Positions 11,153-22,900 of a stretch of DNA of 64,000 nucleotides are shown here, piece after piece. Numbering within the stretch: the first letter of the stretch is position 1; each line of letters opens with the position of its first letter. Both the position numbers and the translations under genes were made by a program. This DNA comes from Petunia secreta (lineage: Eukaryota; Streptophyta; Magnoliopsida; Solanales; Solanaceae), in contig JARKIP010000023.1 in the NCBI GenBank assembly GCA_029990175.1, forward strand, positions 28,229,501 to 28,293,500, written 5' to 3'. The notes under the pieces are model-generated. The model saw only the letters and a list, made by a program, of their open reading frames with translations. It had not been told where the DNA came from and made no database searches.

Positions 11153-12356
11153 AGATAATTTCAGAGACCTCCCTCCAGGTTTAGGTCCGTAACAGTGACC
11201 TCCCTTGTGGTTCACAATATTATGGTAACCTCCCTTATTTTTAATTTCTTTGTAACAATTAATTTTTCCGATTTTTCATAAATCTAAATACAATATTATT
11301 GACTACTTTGCCCTTCTTTTATTAAACCCTTCCAAATTGTTTCTAATATCAAATATACAATACAAATTCTCTAAAAATAAAAAACCAATTGGCTCAGAAG
11401 TCGTTTCTCTGCAGACACTGGTTCCAGTTCTTTCTCTTCATCTCTAGTCTTCCCTTGTCTCTCTTCCTCAACCTGTTTTTTCTGCGAGATCATTGGACAC
11501 CTTATCCCTTGTCTCTCTTCCCCTCCCATTCAAGATCCCATTTATGAACCCCAAAAGAAAAAAAAAATTTATCAACCCATATTACAAATCCACCATTACT
11601 GGAGTAGTAGGAGTGAAAGAGAGATAAATCGAACTCACAGTGCAACCAACGACTGTATTGTTACTTCTTACATATTCTATTGACATGACAACCCATCAGC
11701 TTCCTCCCTTCTTCACCCTTCATGCAAGCTTAGATATAATCTTGATTACCCTATTCCAAAATCCACTACATTTCGCCGCCTCATAGCTGAAAAGTTCAAT
11801 ATTTTTAACATGTTGGTCTAAGAAGAAGCATATACAACTCGAATTGAAGCTCGTTCTCCTTAATTTTTTTGATGATTTTAGCTCATTTTACTTACATCAT
11901 TTTTCTTCTTAGCTCGGGGATCTACTAATTTCATCTCGTTCTCGTCGACTACCTCTTTCGGGAAAGACCAATATTCCACTCCCACTGGTGTTGCAAGAAA
12001 AAATTTTGGGTCGCCGGAAAAATAGAAAATCATCATTTGAAATGTTTTGTCAGAAATTGATAGTGAAAGGCTCTTTAGTTCCCATGGTTGATTTACTGAA
12101 ACAAGGCACTTGTCTGTTAATAATCCCATGTTGTAATGAGAATTTGTATTTTATATTTTGATATTAGTAATAATTTGGAAGGGTTTAATGAAAGAAGGGC
12201 AAAGTAGTCAATAATATTGTATTTAGTTTATGGAAAATGGGGAAAACCAATTGTTACAAAGAAATTAAAAATAAGGGAGGTTACCGTAATATTGTGAACC
12301 ACAAGTGAGGTCACTGTTATGGAGCCAAATCTGGAGAGGGGTCTCTGAAATTATCT
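11153..12356. mobile_element. DNA element with about 220-bp terminal inverted repeats (MULE-like)
   Basis: The left end AGATAATTTCAGAGAC is repeated exactly, inverted, at the right end, and the two arms (about 11153-11375 and 12140-12356) stay complementary with few differences for over 200 bp. Long inverted repeats around a 0.75-kb core suggest a Mutator-like or Pack-MULE-type element. A clean 9-bp target duplication could not be seen. The core has an 83-codon minus-strand frame (12129-11878) that begins just inside the right arm; I do not recognise its product. Confidence 0.7.
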
Positions 12357-12525
12357 TTTTAAAATAAGTCATAAATATTTATCTGAATATGAACGAGTTA
12401 ATTTTTTTTTTAAATTGAATTATTTCTAAATTTAAAAATATGATAAATTTGTTTAAATAAATTACTAATAATAATGATTATGAGTTAATGATAAATAAAT
12501 TGGGAGGGAGGAAGTAACCAGTAAG

Positions 12526-12535
12526 CATATAAACA
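12526..12535 (+). promoter_or_regulatory. Candidate TATA box of the gene at 12572
   Basis: CATATAAACA lies 37-46 bases before the start codon, leaving room for only a very short 5' leader. Inferred from position and sequence only. Confidence 0.4.
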
Positions 12536-12571
12536 GGCGCTCTCAGTAACAGAACTAGGTCAGGAGAAGAA

Positions 12572-15080
12572 ATGAAGGTAGCCCCAAAAGTAATACTAGT
12601 ATTCAAAGACCCTAGCGGCTTTGGCAGCGCCATCTTCGAAGCTCTTCAACCTAACCCTAATTCTAACCTTCAAAGGCGGTAAGCACCCCCACCCCCCTTC
12701 TCCCCCCTCCCCTTCCATCACTAACCTTCTTATTCAGTTAATTTCTTTGCAGACAAGAATCGCTTGATTTATCCTTACAACGTTACGGAATCAAAGATCA
12801 AAAGGTTTCTCTCGAAATCGTTCATTTTCTCGATGGATCAAATATCTGCGAGGTACTTTTTCCTTTTATATAAAAATATGTTTTCTTTGAAATTCATTTT
12901 TCTGTATATTTCCAGTGTATTGGTAGTATCTATTTGATGTAAAATAAAGTTACTAGTTTATTGTATAAGGTGTATCACAATGTACAAGAATATATTGTTA
13001 GTGGCAGTGCTGGTAAGAGCTCAGGTTGGGATGTGTGGTTCAGGTGCACATCACAAGTTTCGAACCGTGCCACAGTCAAAATGTGTGTTACTTAAGTGTA
13101 GTAGAGGGGGCCCCATTATTCGCCCAGTCTCGAACCATGCGCTACTGGCTCGGGGGGAGTTCGGTCCTAGAAAGTAGATGTCAATATATGTAGGTTTAAA
13201 CAAGTGAAGCTAAGTAGAAAATGGATTTTTAGTGAAAAACGTCAGCTTCTCCCTTCCGGTAAAAAATATTTGAAATGCTTTCATTGAGGAAAATTGGCTT
13301 TAGATGTAGAATATGCACAGAGTGAATTGTACACTTTTGATAGGAAAGCATATAATATCTGCTGTACCTTGTGTGAACTAGTTTGATGTTTTTCATTTTC
13401 ATAGGTGTCTGTGTTGCTTCTGGAAAACTACGAGCCTCCAACACTTGCGTGTTATCTCAATGAGGTTCTGGCATTGTTAATAGGAGATGGGTCTTCAAAC
13501 ATACCCACAATTGTAGCCCCTTTTGTTGTGGCTGCAGCTAAGCTTAAGATGGAAAATAGAACTTCCGCTGCAGCTGACAATGTCTCAGTTTATGGGTTGC
13601 AAGTAGGCGCCTCTAGTGACCTAACTAGGGCATTGGTCACAAACTTGCGGAGCCCACCCCCATCGTTGCAGATTATCCATGAACAGTTGGCCTGCTTACT
13701 TCAGTTGGCTCGAGTCTTGAAGATGCCTACTTTTGTCATAATTGGGAAAAAAGGTCAAAATCGTAAGAGTTCAGAAGAGGAGATTGAGGTAAATTATATA
13801 TGTTCTGATGCCTTTTCATTTAATGGTGATTTACTGATTTTCATGATAAGAACGTGAGAGCTGCTCTCATGTGGTATCTAAATTTTGGAGATCAATGCAG
13901 TAGTGATAAAACGAAACAGGATGATAGATATTATGATTAGAGTGTATGCCGGCTTCTTAATTTCTTATGTCTATATCAAGATCAAATCTTTTCAACAATT
14001 TAATCCTATATTTTTTTTTTTGGGGGGGGGGGGGGGGTAGCACTTCCGATAGAATTATTTTAGCTCCAGTGCAGTTTTCACTGTTGTCCTTTCGCAGCTG
14101 GCCGAGCTGATTGGCTTAAGTATTGCCAGGCAGTAAGTTATTACAGCTGCAAAAGTCAAACCTGAGTGGCAAATCAACCAGCTCTTGGTTGCTTAAGTCC
14201 AAGCAGATCAAGATAGACAAAGCCACACATCGTCTCTGCTTAAATATAATAAACTATTAGTTCTGACATAACATTAAGTGAGCACTTCCGATAGAATAAT
14301 TTTAGCTCCAGTGCAGTTTTCACTGTTGTCCTATCGCAGCTGGCCGAGCTGATTGGCTTATGTATTGCCAGGCAGTAAGTTATTACAGCTGCAAAAGTCA
14401 AACCTGAGTGGCAAAACAACCAGCTCTTGGTTGCTTGAGTTCAAGCAGATCAAGATAGATAAAGCCATACATTCTCTTCAGCTAAATATACATAAACTTT
14501 TAAGTCTAATATAACATTAACATCATTGTTCCTGTTTACTGTGACAACAGGAAAAAGTTTATTAAGGAATGGATTTGTGAAAATAGGCTGCTTCTTTGTG
14601 GATGCAACTTTATATTTTGAAAAATGGAATGTGCTGTGAAGGGTGCTTAAACAAGCAACATTGTGGTTCAAAGTATCTGATTGATGCAGTTAGTTAGAGC
14701 ATTGGATTTGGATATTATGCCATTCGAAGTTCTCTACAGAATACCTGTCTTTAATTTGATTAGTTTTTTGTGTATGTCATAACATATTCTGATGGGCTCG
14801 CTCTTACTATTTCTGAATCTCAGTTGATGGGCTCAATGTCATTGATAGAGCTAGCAGTTACTCCCCTCACTCTTCCCTGCATACTTGAACCCAAGGGAAA
14901 GGAAAGAAAATAAAGTTCACTAATATGTGTTTTTCACTTTCTAACTTCCAGGTGATACATGAGGTAGGGAAGCGTTTGGCCAGCTTCTCCTCTCTTAGTT
15001 TCTCCGGAGAAAAGATAACATGGGAGGCAGCCAAGTCTTCAAGAGAAACTCAAGAGCCTTGGCGTGCATTATATGGGTGA
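12572..15080 (+). CDS. Conserved-looking plant protein of unknown function, 4 exons, 239 aa
   Basis: Exons: 12572-12678, 12753-12852, 13405-13788 and 14952-15080, all with GT/AG junctions. The joined frame is open for 239 codons. It starts MKVAPKVILVFKD and ends EPWRALYG. I recall a similar small uncharacterised protein in other flowering plants, but that is memory, not a search. No signal peptide, membrane span or known catalytic motif is visible. Exon 3 holds most of the protein, with hydrophobic strands (residues about 70-76, LLLENY; about 101-113, IPTIVAPFVVAAA) and a helix-like leucine-rich part before MPTFVIIGKKGQN. The start is the first ATG after the candidate TATA box. Intron 2 contains a SINE, and intron 3 a 242-bp tandem duplication. 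Function unknown. Confidence 0.85.
12992..13180 (+). mobile_element. tRNA-derived SINE in intron 2
   Basis: TGGTAAGAGCTCAGGTTG resembles a pol III A box, and TTTCGAACCGTG about 40 bases later resembles a B box (GGTTCGAANCC). These are followed by a tail seen in nightshade SINEs (CCATTATTCGCCC, CTACTGGCTCGGGG). The 65-codon frame through it is not a gene. Confidence 0.6.
14011..14037. repeat. Homopolymer tract T11 then G16
   Basis: Eleven T followed directly by sixteen G within intron 3. Length is likely unreliable in any assembly. Confidence 0.9.
14041..14525. repeat. Tandem duplication, 2 x 242 bp, inside intron 3
   Basis: CACTTCCGATAGAAT starts at 14041 and again at 14283. The two copies agree over nearly their whole length with scattered substitutions, for example GGCTTAAGTATTG against GGCTTATGTATTG. 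No coding content. Confidence 0.92.
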
Positions 15081-16640
15081 ACCCTTTTGCTGGTCAGAAT
15101 CAGGAGCTAAACATTAATACCGATTTATCTACATGGTGTGTTATTGGTTTCAGAATGCCCCTACCAGACCCCTGTGGGAAAGCACAATGGTCTCTGGCAT
15201 ATGAACCCGGAGAGACATCAATTGTTTCTAGAGGAAGATTACTTCTTGATTGTACTCACTTCCTCTTATGATTTAATGCTGTATGCCTAGTGAAATATCT
15301 GCCTGTCAAGCAAAATGTAAATCTCCTTTTTCCCAGATCTAGTGTCACACTGCTAATTCAGTAATAATTCCATTCTCAATTTCCTTTCTTGCAATTCATG
15401 TGTTGCTTAACTAGTGAACAAGTTCCAACATCTGGTGAAGCCTTCCTCAGTCCGTCTCAGTGAATTTTGTCTTTTGTCCTTTTCGTGTACATGTTTTGTT
15501 ACAGAACTTACAGTCTCAGACCAAATACTCAATGATAGGTATATATTTGTGCCATTACCTACTGAACCACCGTTCTATTATAAGCTAAGATGCGATGTTG
15601 AACAACAGCTATTCATTGTTAAGAGCCACACACATGCTACCGAGAGGTGTCTATTTGGTTGTATGAAATGTAGAATGTTTAATTGACTGTTGGTGGCAAG
15701 ATTGAGTATATGTCTAAGTCTGTATTCTTCCATTTTGATATCATCCTTGAGCTGTGCCGCCTGTATCATATCAGCAAATTATGCCAGGTACATGTGGTTA
15801 GGATGTCCACTCTCCACAGAATGGTAGCACAGCTGAAGTTGTTATGTCTCAGCTTCCATCACTTTTTGTGATCAAGGAATATAGATTTAAACATTTATAG
15901 TTGTACATAGAAGTCAAAATATCCAGCAAGGTATATAGAGGAGTTATTTTTGCAGGAACAAACCAGCTTCTACTATGTATGCTAAATGTAGTTTGCAGTT
16001 AAGTTATAGGAATATAATACATATGTGGATTGCGATACCCTAAATGATAATCACTAGATTATCTTATCCCAATTAAGTTAAATTTGATATAGAAGTCACT
16101 AGGTAATCCTCTTGATGTGATAAAATAACTCAATACTAAGCATACAAGTGTTGTTGCCAGAACTACGTCCCAAATAGAGTAAACTTGATAGATGAGGCGT
16201 ATTACACGAGAGGAAATAAATAAGAAAATTCTAGACAACTCTACTACAAATGATAGATTTACAGTAAATATCAACTCTGACATTCCTTTACTATGCAAAT
16301 TACATGCAAATTACATATTACCTTTGTGTAGTTTTCAAATCAATATACATTGTGCACATAATTTTAAAAAAATTGGCAATAATTTAAAAAATACAACAAA
16401 TATTTTTGTGACTCGGTATGCATTTTGTACTAATCAGAATTACCCTTTTTTTGTTGCCTATATGTTGTCTAGTGCCGATTAGGGCTCGATTAACTCAAAT
16501 TCACGCTGGAAAATCCTATTTTAAGAGTAAAACGCTTTCTATCAAAGATGACTCTATTTTCAGAACTCGAACCTATATTAGTGTAGCAAATTACATACAA
16601 CAATTTTCCATACGCAAAACCAGAAGGTCAATATAACACT
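15081..16640. other. 3' flank and intergenic DNA, no gene supported
   Basis: The first few hundred bases are probably the 3' UTR of the upstream gene. Short frames at 15020, 15414 and 16192 have no features and no splice-consistent partners. No RNA gene seen. Confidence 0.45.
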
Positions 16641-16672
16641 AGCTTATTAACGATCTCCAATTCTTTAATTAT

Positions 16673-16935
16673 AACGGTAAGCTAAATGAGCGCAATATCA
16701 GACGTATCATTCGAGAAGTCAAAACTTTGTTACTGAAGGCTCGAGTGGTACATACTTCAACAAACTGGGGCTCAAGTGCATTTAGCAAAAGTCAGTTGTA
16801 CAAATCTACAATATATAAAAGTTTTGATTATTTTAAACGAATAAAATATTTCGCCTTTCCCGCACAAAAAAAGAAAAAAATCTGTCATTTGCTTCCACTG
16901 AGGAGTGTAATAGCAAAGTACAGTGAGCAAAACGG
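16673..16935 (+). promoter_or_regulatory. KNL1 promoter region with TATA, E2F-like and MSA-core sites
   Basis: A TATA-like ATATATAAAA lies at 16811-16820. TTTCCCGC at 16856-16863 fits the E2F consensus TTT[CG][CG]CGC. AACGG, the core of the mitosis-specific activator element bound by three-repeat MYBs, occurs at 16673-16677 (TAACGGTA) and 16931-16935. These are known controls of S- and M-phase genes in plants. Their role here is inferred from position within 300 bp of the KNL1 start. Confidence 0.45.
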
Positions 16936-16967
16936 AGCCCTAAATCAAAATTTCCCAATTTGTCACC

Positions 16968-19900
16968 ATGTCCGGCGCAGCGCCGACGACTGGAACCGCC
17001 GCCGGCACCAGCGAGGACCGCCGTCAAATCAACGCGGATAACTCGGACGGCGGTGGCACTACCATGGCGATGCAGAAGAAGCGAGCACGAAGAGTGAGCT
17101 TCGCTGAGATGACTTCCGTACACTTCTTCGACCGCGATGAAGAGTACGAAACTCCTCCGGAGAATGTATCAGGAAAAGCTGAAAATGTCAGTGAACCTGA
17201 AGAGTTAATCAACTTAGGGTTTGATCAATTGATTGGTGATTTTAAAGAGTCGTCGTCGTCTTCGCGGAACGAAGAAAGAGAAGAAAGTGAAGATGGCAAT
17301 GAGGATGAATATGATGAGGAGGAGGATGATGATGATATGGCTTTGCCTAGGTCGTTTTTAACCCCGATGGAATCGCTTTCTCCTGGTAGCAATTTTGGTT
17401 CTGCTACTTCAAATGATGGTAACTGCTTTCTTTCTCCAAGTCATTTTGTAGAATGTACTACGTTTGAGGCACAAAGTACAACAATGCCCGCACCTTACAT
17501 ATGTAATTTTCACGCTAGAGTTAGGAAAAGGTTATGTACGGTCTTTTTATGGCTTGAATTGTTGTCTTGCGAGACTGTTTAACTCGGATTTTGGCTAGAT
17601 AGTAGCTATATTTGCAATCTGTTAGAAGTTTGTTTAAATATAATTCATAAGTAAGTCCAAATGCAAGGGTGAATCCTTTCATTATTTTGTAAATTCCAGT
17701 TCTATAGAACTACAAGTGGTCTTGTTTCTGAATTGAGCTTTTTGTATGACAACCTAGAAATCCCCGAGAGCGAGTGGGGCACAATTAGAAACTCGGTTGA
17801 GATTAGACCCACCTGTACCCTTGCAGCACTTCCTTTCTCTTACTACTATTCTTCAAACTCACTTTCTTCCCCACCAAAGATCAAATTGATAGCTCTTGAT
17901 TTCCTAAGTTATTTGTGTTCCTTTTCATACTTTCCCGACAATCTAAAAGGACATTTGAATAAATTCAGTCCAGAACTTCTTGATTGAAGGTGCTACTTTG
18001 ATTGAAGGTGCTAGCAGCACGCATTGAGGATAATATGAGAGAACATCTCTTGAGTTGGTTTGGTCATATCTTGTGACAACCTGTAGATGAACCGGTCCGG
18101 AGGTGTGAGACTATGGTGAGTGAAGGTGTTAGAATGGGGTGAGGTTGACCTAAGATCACATGGAAGGAGGTTTTTTCAATGACTTACAATCCTTTGGAAT
18201 CAATGAAAACCTAAGTTACTCGGACTTGGGTGCAGGTGTCCGATACGGGTGCGGATCTAAAGGTCGGATCCTTCATGATCTATATTTTAAGATTCGGGGA
18301 TACGGATCCAGTTATGGATACGTGCGTGAGATTCGGCTAAAATAAATTCAATAATCTAAAAGTAGAGTTATAAAACCTAAATTATGAGATATTATGTGGA
18401 AAACTTGAGGAAAAAATATGGACCAGGACCTAGAAATTTCTATATACTATAATACAAGGTATTCTATTTCCTTCAATTTCTCCTAACTTTTGTTTTGATT
18501 AAAGAAATCATTGAATCTGTCCAAAATTTCTCCATTAATTTTGGTCAAAATACCCAAAATCAGTTGACCAAATCAGGTACGGATCCCACACCCACAACCA
18601 CACGGGTACGGATCCGACACGGGTGCGGCACCAAAAGTAAAGAGTCCGAGTAACATAGAAAACTTAGCTAAAGATAAACCACAATGGAAGAAAAAGATTC
18701 GTATAGGTGATATTTACTAGTTGGTCATAGTAGAGAATTTTAAGTATTAATAATAGTATCACTAACTTTTTTTTTTTTTTTTTTTTTTTTGAGAATGGTA
18801 GCTTGTATTCGCCAACACAGAAAGAAGCTGTGTTGGCAACCAGTTATGTACACAGAGAGTAGCCGAGTCCAAGAAAATAGAAAACCTATCTACAAGGATT
18901 CTGAAAACTGAACAAGTGACTCAGCATCTTCTACAAAATGTTGTTTACACCAAAAATGAAAAGAGAGAATGCAGTTCTGCTTAATTTTCTGAACAAGATT
19001 ACTACATTCTTCAAAGCATCTAAAGTTCCTCTCTTTCTACACAGTCGACCAAATACAATGGGGGACAGCATTCCACCACTTTTTGTGCCTGATACTCCCC
19101 CCTAGATGACTCCTAGACTTTAAGAGATCCTCAGTGTATTTAGGTAGGCAGTATTTGATGTTAGCCAAAGCTAAGAAGAGTTGCCAGAAATTATAGGTAA
19201 CTGGGCAGTGTAGGAAGAACTGACTGTTATCCTCAGAGTCATTTGAACATGCAAAACATCTAATATGAAAGCTGGAACCCTATCATTTGAACATAGAAAA
19301 CATTGTATCACTATTTACTATTATTTGTTTATACAACAACAACAACATACCCAGTGTATCCCACAAGTGAGGTTGGGGAGGGTGAGATGTACGCAGACCT
19401 TACCCCCATCAAGGTGGAGAGACGGTTTCCAATAGACCCTCGGCTAGGAAAAGAAACATATTAGAAAACACATTTGAAAAATGTGACTAACGAGAATGTA
19501 AAACTAAAGCATATCCAACAAACAGATAATAACGGTAGATATAAAGACGGAGAGTAAATGAAAATCATCTACATAAGCATAATAATACATCTAATAAGAA
19601 GAAAAATGCTCGACTACAACCTAACCTTCTACCCTAATCCTTGACCTCCACATCCCCTATCTAGGGTCATGTCCTCGTTGATTTAGATCCGGGCCATGTC
19701 CTGTCTAATCACCTCGGCCCAGTTCTTCTCGGTTTGCGTCTACCTCTCCCTAAACCTCTCCTTAAACCCGACATTGCTAATCTCTCACACCTCCTCACCG
19801 GAGCATCTACACTCCTCCTTCTCACGTGGCCGAACCATCGCAACCTCACTTCTCGTATCTTCTCCACTTTTGGGGCTGCAACAACCTTGTCACGGATGAC

Positions 19901-22900
19901 TTCATTCTTAATCTTATCCATCTTAGTGTGCCCATACATCCATCTAAGCATTCTCATTTCTGCAATGCTCATCTTCTGGGTGTGAGAATTTTTGACTGGC
20001 CAACACTCTGCTCCATATAAATGCTGGTCTGACGACCACTCTATAGAATTTGCCTTTAAGCTTAAGTGGCACTCTCTTGTCACATAGTATACCGGAAGCG
20101 AGCCTCCACTTCATCCAACCTACTCCTATACAGTGTGTGACATCATCATCAATCTCACCATTGCCTTGGAGGATTGAGCCCAAATATTTGAAGCTTTCTT
20201 TCTTAGGAATGACTTGAGAATCAAGCCTCACTTCCATATCTGGCTCATCAGGAGCGTCACTAAACTTGCGTTCCATATATTCTGAGGATTCATATAGTTG
20301 ACCCCAACTTCTTTGGGAATGAGGCGTAGTTGTTGTATCTATATTCTTCAATGCTTTTTTGAATTGGACAACATTTTGTGAAAGGACTTTCTATGATATC
20401 TCAAATCAAGTATCTTGCTTTTGTGACCGTGATAATGTATTGTTGCCGGGTAGGAATTTGTGGTGTTCGTGGTCGTGGTCATTGAATAGGAAATAAAACG
20501 ATAGCCATCCTTTTTCTCTAATGGTTTACCATTTCAGAGTTTGTGACAGTAGTGTTGTTTGACCTTTCTTTTTGCAGAAGATAATTTCTTTGGTCCAGTA
20601 TTTCCTAATTTTATAAAGCCAGGTCGGCCATCAGATTCAGTAGCCTCAGAAGAAAATCATGAAATTACTATGGATTCAACAGCTTTCACAATGCACTTCC
20701 GTAGCCTTGATAGATCAGAATCAGGGACAGACTTGAAAACCCCAACAGGAGTACATCTATCCTTTGAAGAGAAAACACCGACAAAGGACAGTCTTTGTAG
20801 TTCCATGGCACTGACAATTGTTGAGAATCCAATTTCTCAATCTTCTACTCCCTTTGCCAATTTTAGTGGCACTTGTGATTCAAGTGACATGAGTCTAATT
20901 GGGGAAAACTCGCGAAGATATGATTATGAGAGACTCCCTCCTGGTTTAGATGCTCTTTTAGCAGAAGGCCGAGAGAGATTGGATGCAGATTCAGTTTCAG
21001 GAAATACCAGTGTTTCAAAGTCACCAACAAGCAAGAAATTGGAGGTTGGAATTGGAATGACAGATTTAGGTGGAAATAGAGAGCAAGAGGCAAATGCAGT
21101 TGTTAGTCTTAATGTGCCAGCTGAACTTTTGCGCCAGAAAATCGATGGTGCAGATGATGGTCATAAGTTTCTTTCTCATGCTGTTGATGATGATTCGTTG
21201 CTTAGATCCACTGATTCAGCTTCAGAGAATTATGTTGATAGAGTAAGTAGGTCTCCTAAGCAGTTATGTAAAGTAAGTATTGTTTGTATGTTCCGTTTCT
21301 TAAATGCATAATCAGTACCCGAGGATTTTTGTGTTGTTTCATTTGCACCATCTTGGTATATCACATGGTTGGTTCCATTGCATACCTCAGTTCTTTAGTT
21401 TAAAATATTTCTATCTACGTCATCATTGTCCAATATTCTGTTACTGTCTGCAGTATTTCCTGCTCTGAAGTTCTAGATGCTGAAATTATTTAGGAGATGA
21501 CTTCAAATATAAGAAATAATCCTTTACTTGCTATTGTCAACTCTTTTAGAGCAAAAGGTGCATTTGAGCTTGCATCTTTGTTCTCCAATTGCATAGATTC
21601 AAATATCACAAATTTTCATGGTTAGGGTGCTATTTGTGTCAGTCACATTTTAGTAATGCCATGTATCTTCAATGCCTTTTTAGTACCTGGTCATTATACT
21701 TCTATGTGAGCTTAATCCTGCGAGGGGGCTTTAATCAATTAACTAACTCATCAGTTGGTAGTTATTTGCTTGTTTACAGATACTTGTAATACAGTGTACA
21801 TGTCATTTTGGGGTAAAATTCCTTGTTGAATTGTCTAGTAATTAGTGTCTTGCTTAGGGATGCATTATCCTACGATCCTGTACATGTCAAGAGGCTAAAT
21901 TGCTTGTTGAATTATCAAATAGATATGCTCGCTCCATGTCCCTAAGTAATTTGTTTCAATGAAATTGTTATGGTAAATGTTTTTACTGCGGTATGAAGTT
22001 AGGTTTAAGCTGTTGTTCTTCTTCCCAGTGCACTGACTGACAGTTTTTTCATTGTTTAAATTGAAGGATGTCAATGAAAACAATAAGGGTGTGTATGAGG
22101 CTTCTAAGATGGGAAATAGTGAAACCCTATGTAGTATGAATGCTAAGCTAGGTGGATTTTGTGGGTCCCCATGTGACAGGGAATCTCCGTTGGTGGATCC
22201 AGTATCCTCTTCACCGGCTAAGCAAAGACTACTACGTACAGGTAGTCCTTCACCTGTCAAACAGAACTCAATGGTCGTGTCTTCCCTGGAAGAACCCCTT
22301 CCCTTTTTGAGCAGTGAAAAGAGAGGACCTTGGGCAAGTTCGGCATCTATACAAAGGAGCATATCCAAACTCAATAGACTTCGTGCTTCTGCAGACTCTT
22401 CTTCCCTTGGTGATAGAATTCCCAATATGGATATCAGATCTTTAGAATTTCCGAAAACACCTCCTTTGGATTCCATATTGAAGAAAAGGAACAAAGAGAT
22501 GGGAGTCAAATGTCTTGCTGCCTCTGTGAATTCTGCGGAGGAGCACTTTTCAGGTGTTTCTCGGAAGGAGGGAGAAGAAAGAAAAATGTATGACTCGGTT
22601 GGTCGGAGTGAGGCTCTTACAAGTAGTGAAGATGTAATTCAATGTGAACAATCTCTGGGTCCTCAAAAGCAGTGGAAATCTCTCGATCAGCTTCATGCTG
22701 GTATTCTCCCTGCGGATCAACAATTGAAGCCTACAGACTCCTTGGCTTCATCAAGGTTTTCTTGGCCAGGGAAGAAAAATAACAATTTTACATCAAATGA
22801 CCTCATACAGAAGATATCACCGACGTCTAGACCTGATTCCCCATTTGCTGGTTATTTAGGGCAGGAAAAAGTGACTGCTATTGCTCAGAAGTTGGTTTTT

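Noticed and set aside
12980..13177. 65-codon frame in intron 2 of the unknown gene
   Set aside because: It overlaps a tRNA-derived SINE.
12572..15080. Proteasome-assembly-chaperone identity for the unknown gene
   Set aside because: The hydrophobic strand pattern was suggestive only; no diagnostic motif was visible.
15414..15686. 90-codon frame downstream of the unknown gene
   Set aside because: No features, no upstream promoter and no splice-consistent link to the gene, whose stop is at 15080.
17733..17987. 84-codon frame in KNL1 intron 1 as an extra exon
   Set aside because: Splicing from 17418 to 20578 keeps the frame; this piece has no suitable junctions and no KNL1-like text. Its origin is unexplained.
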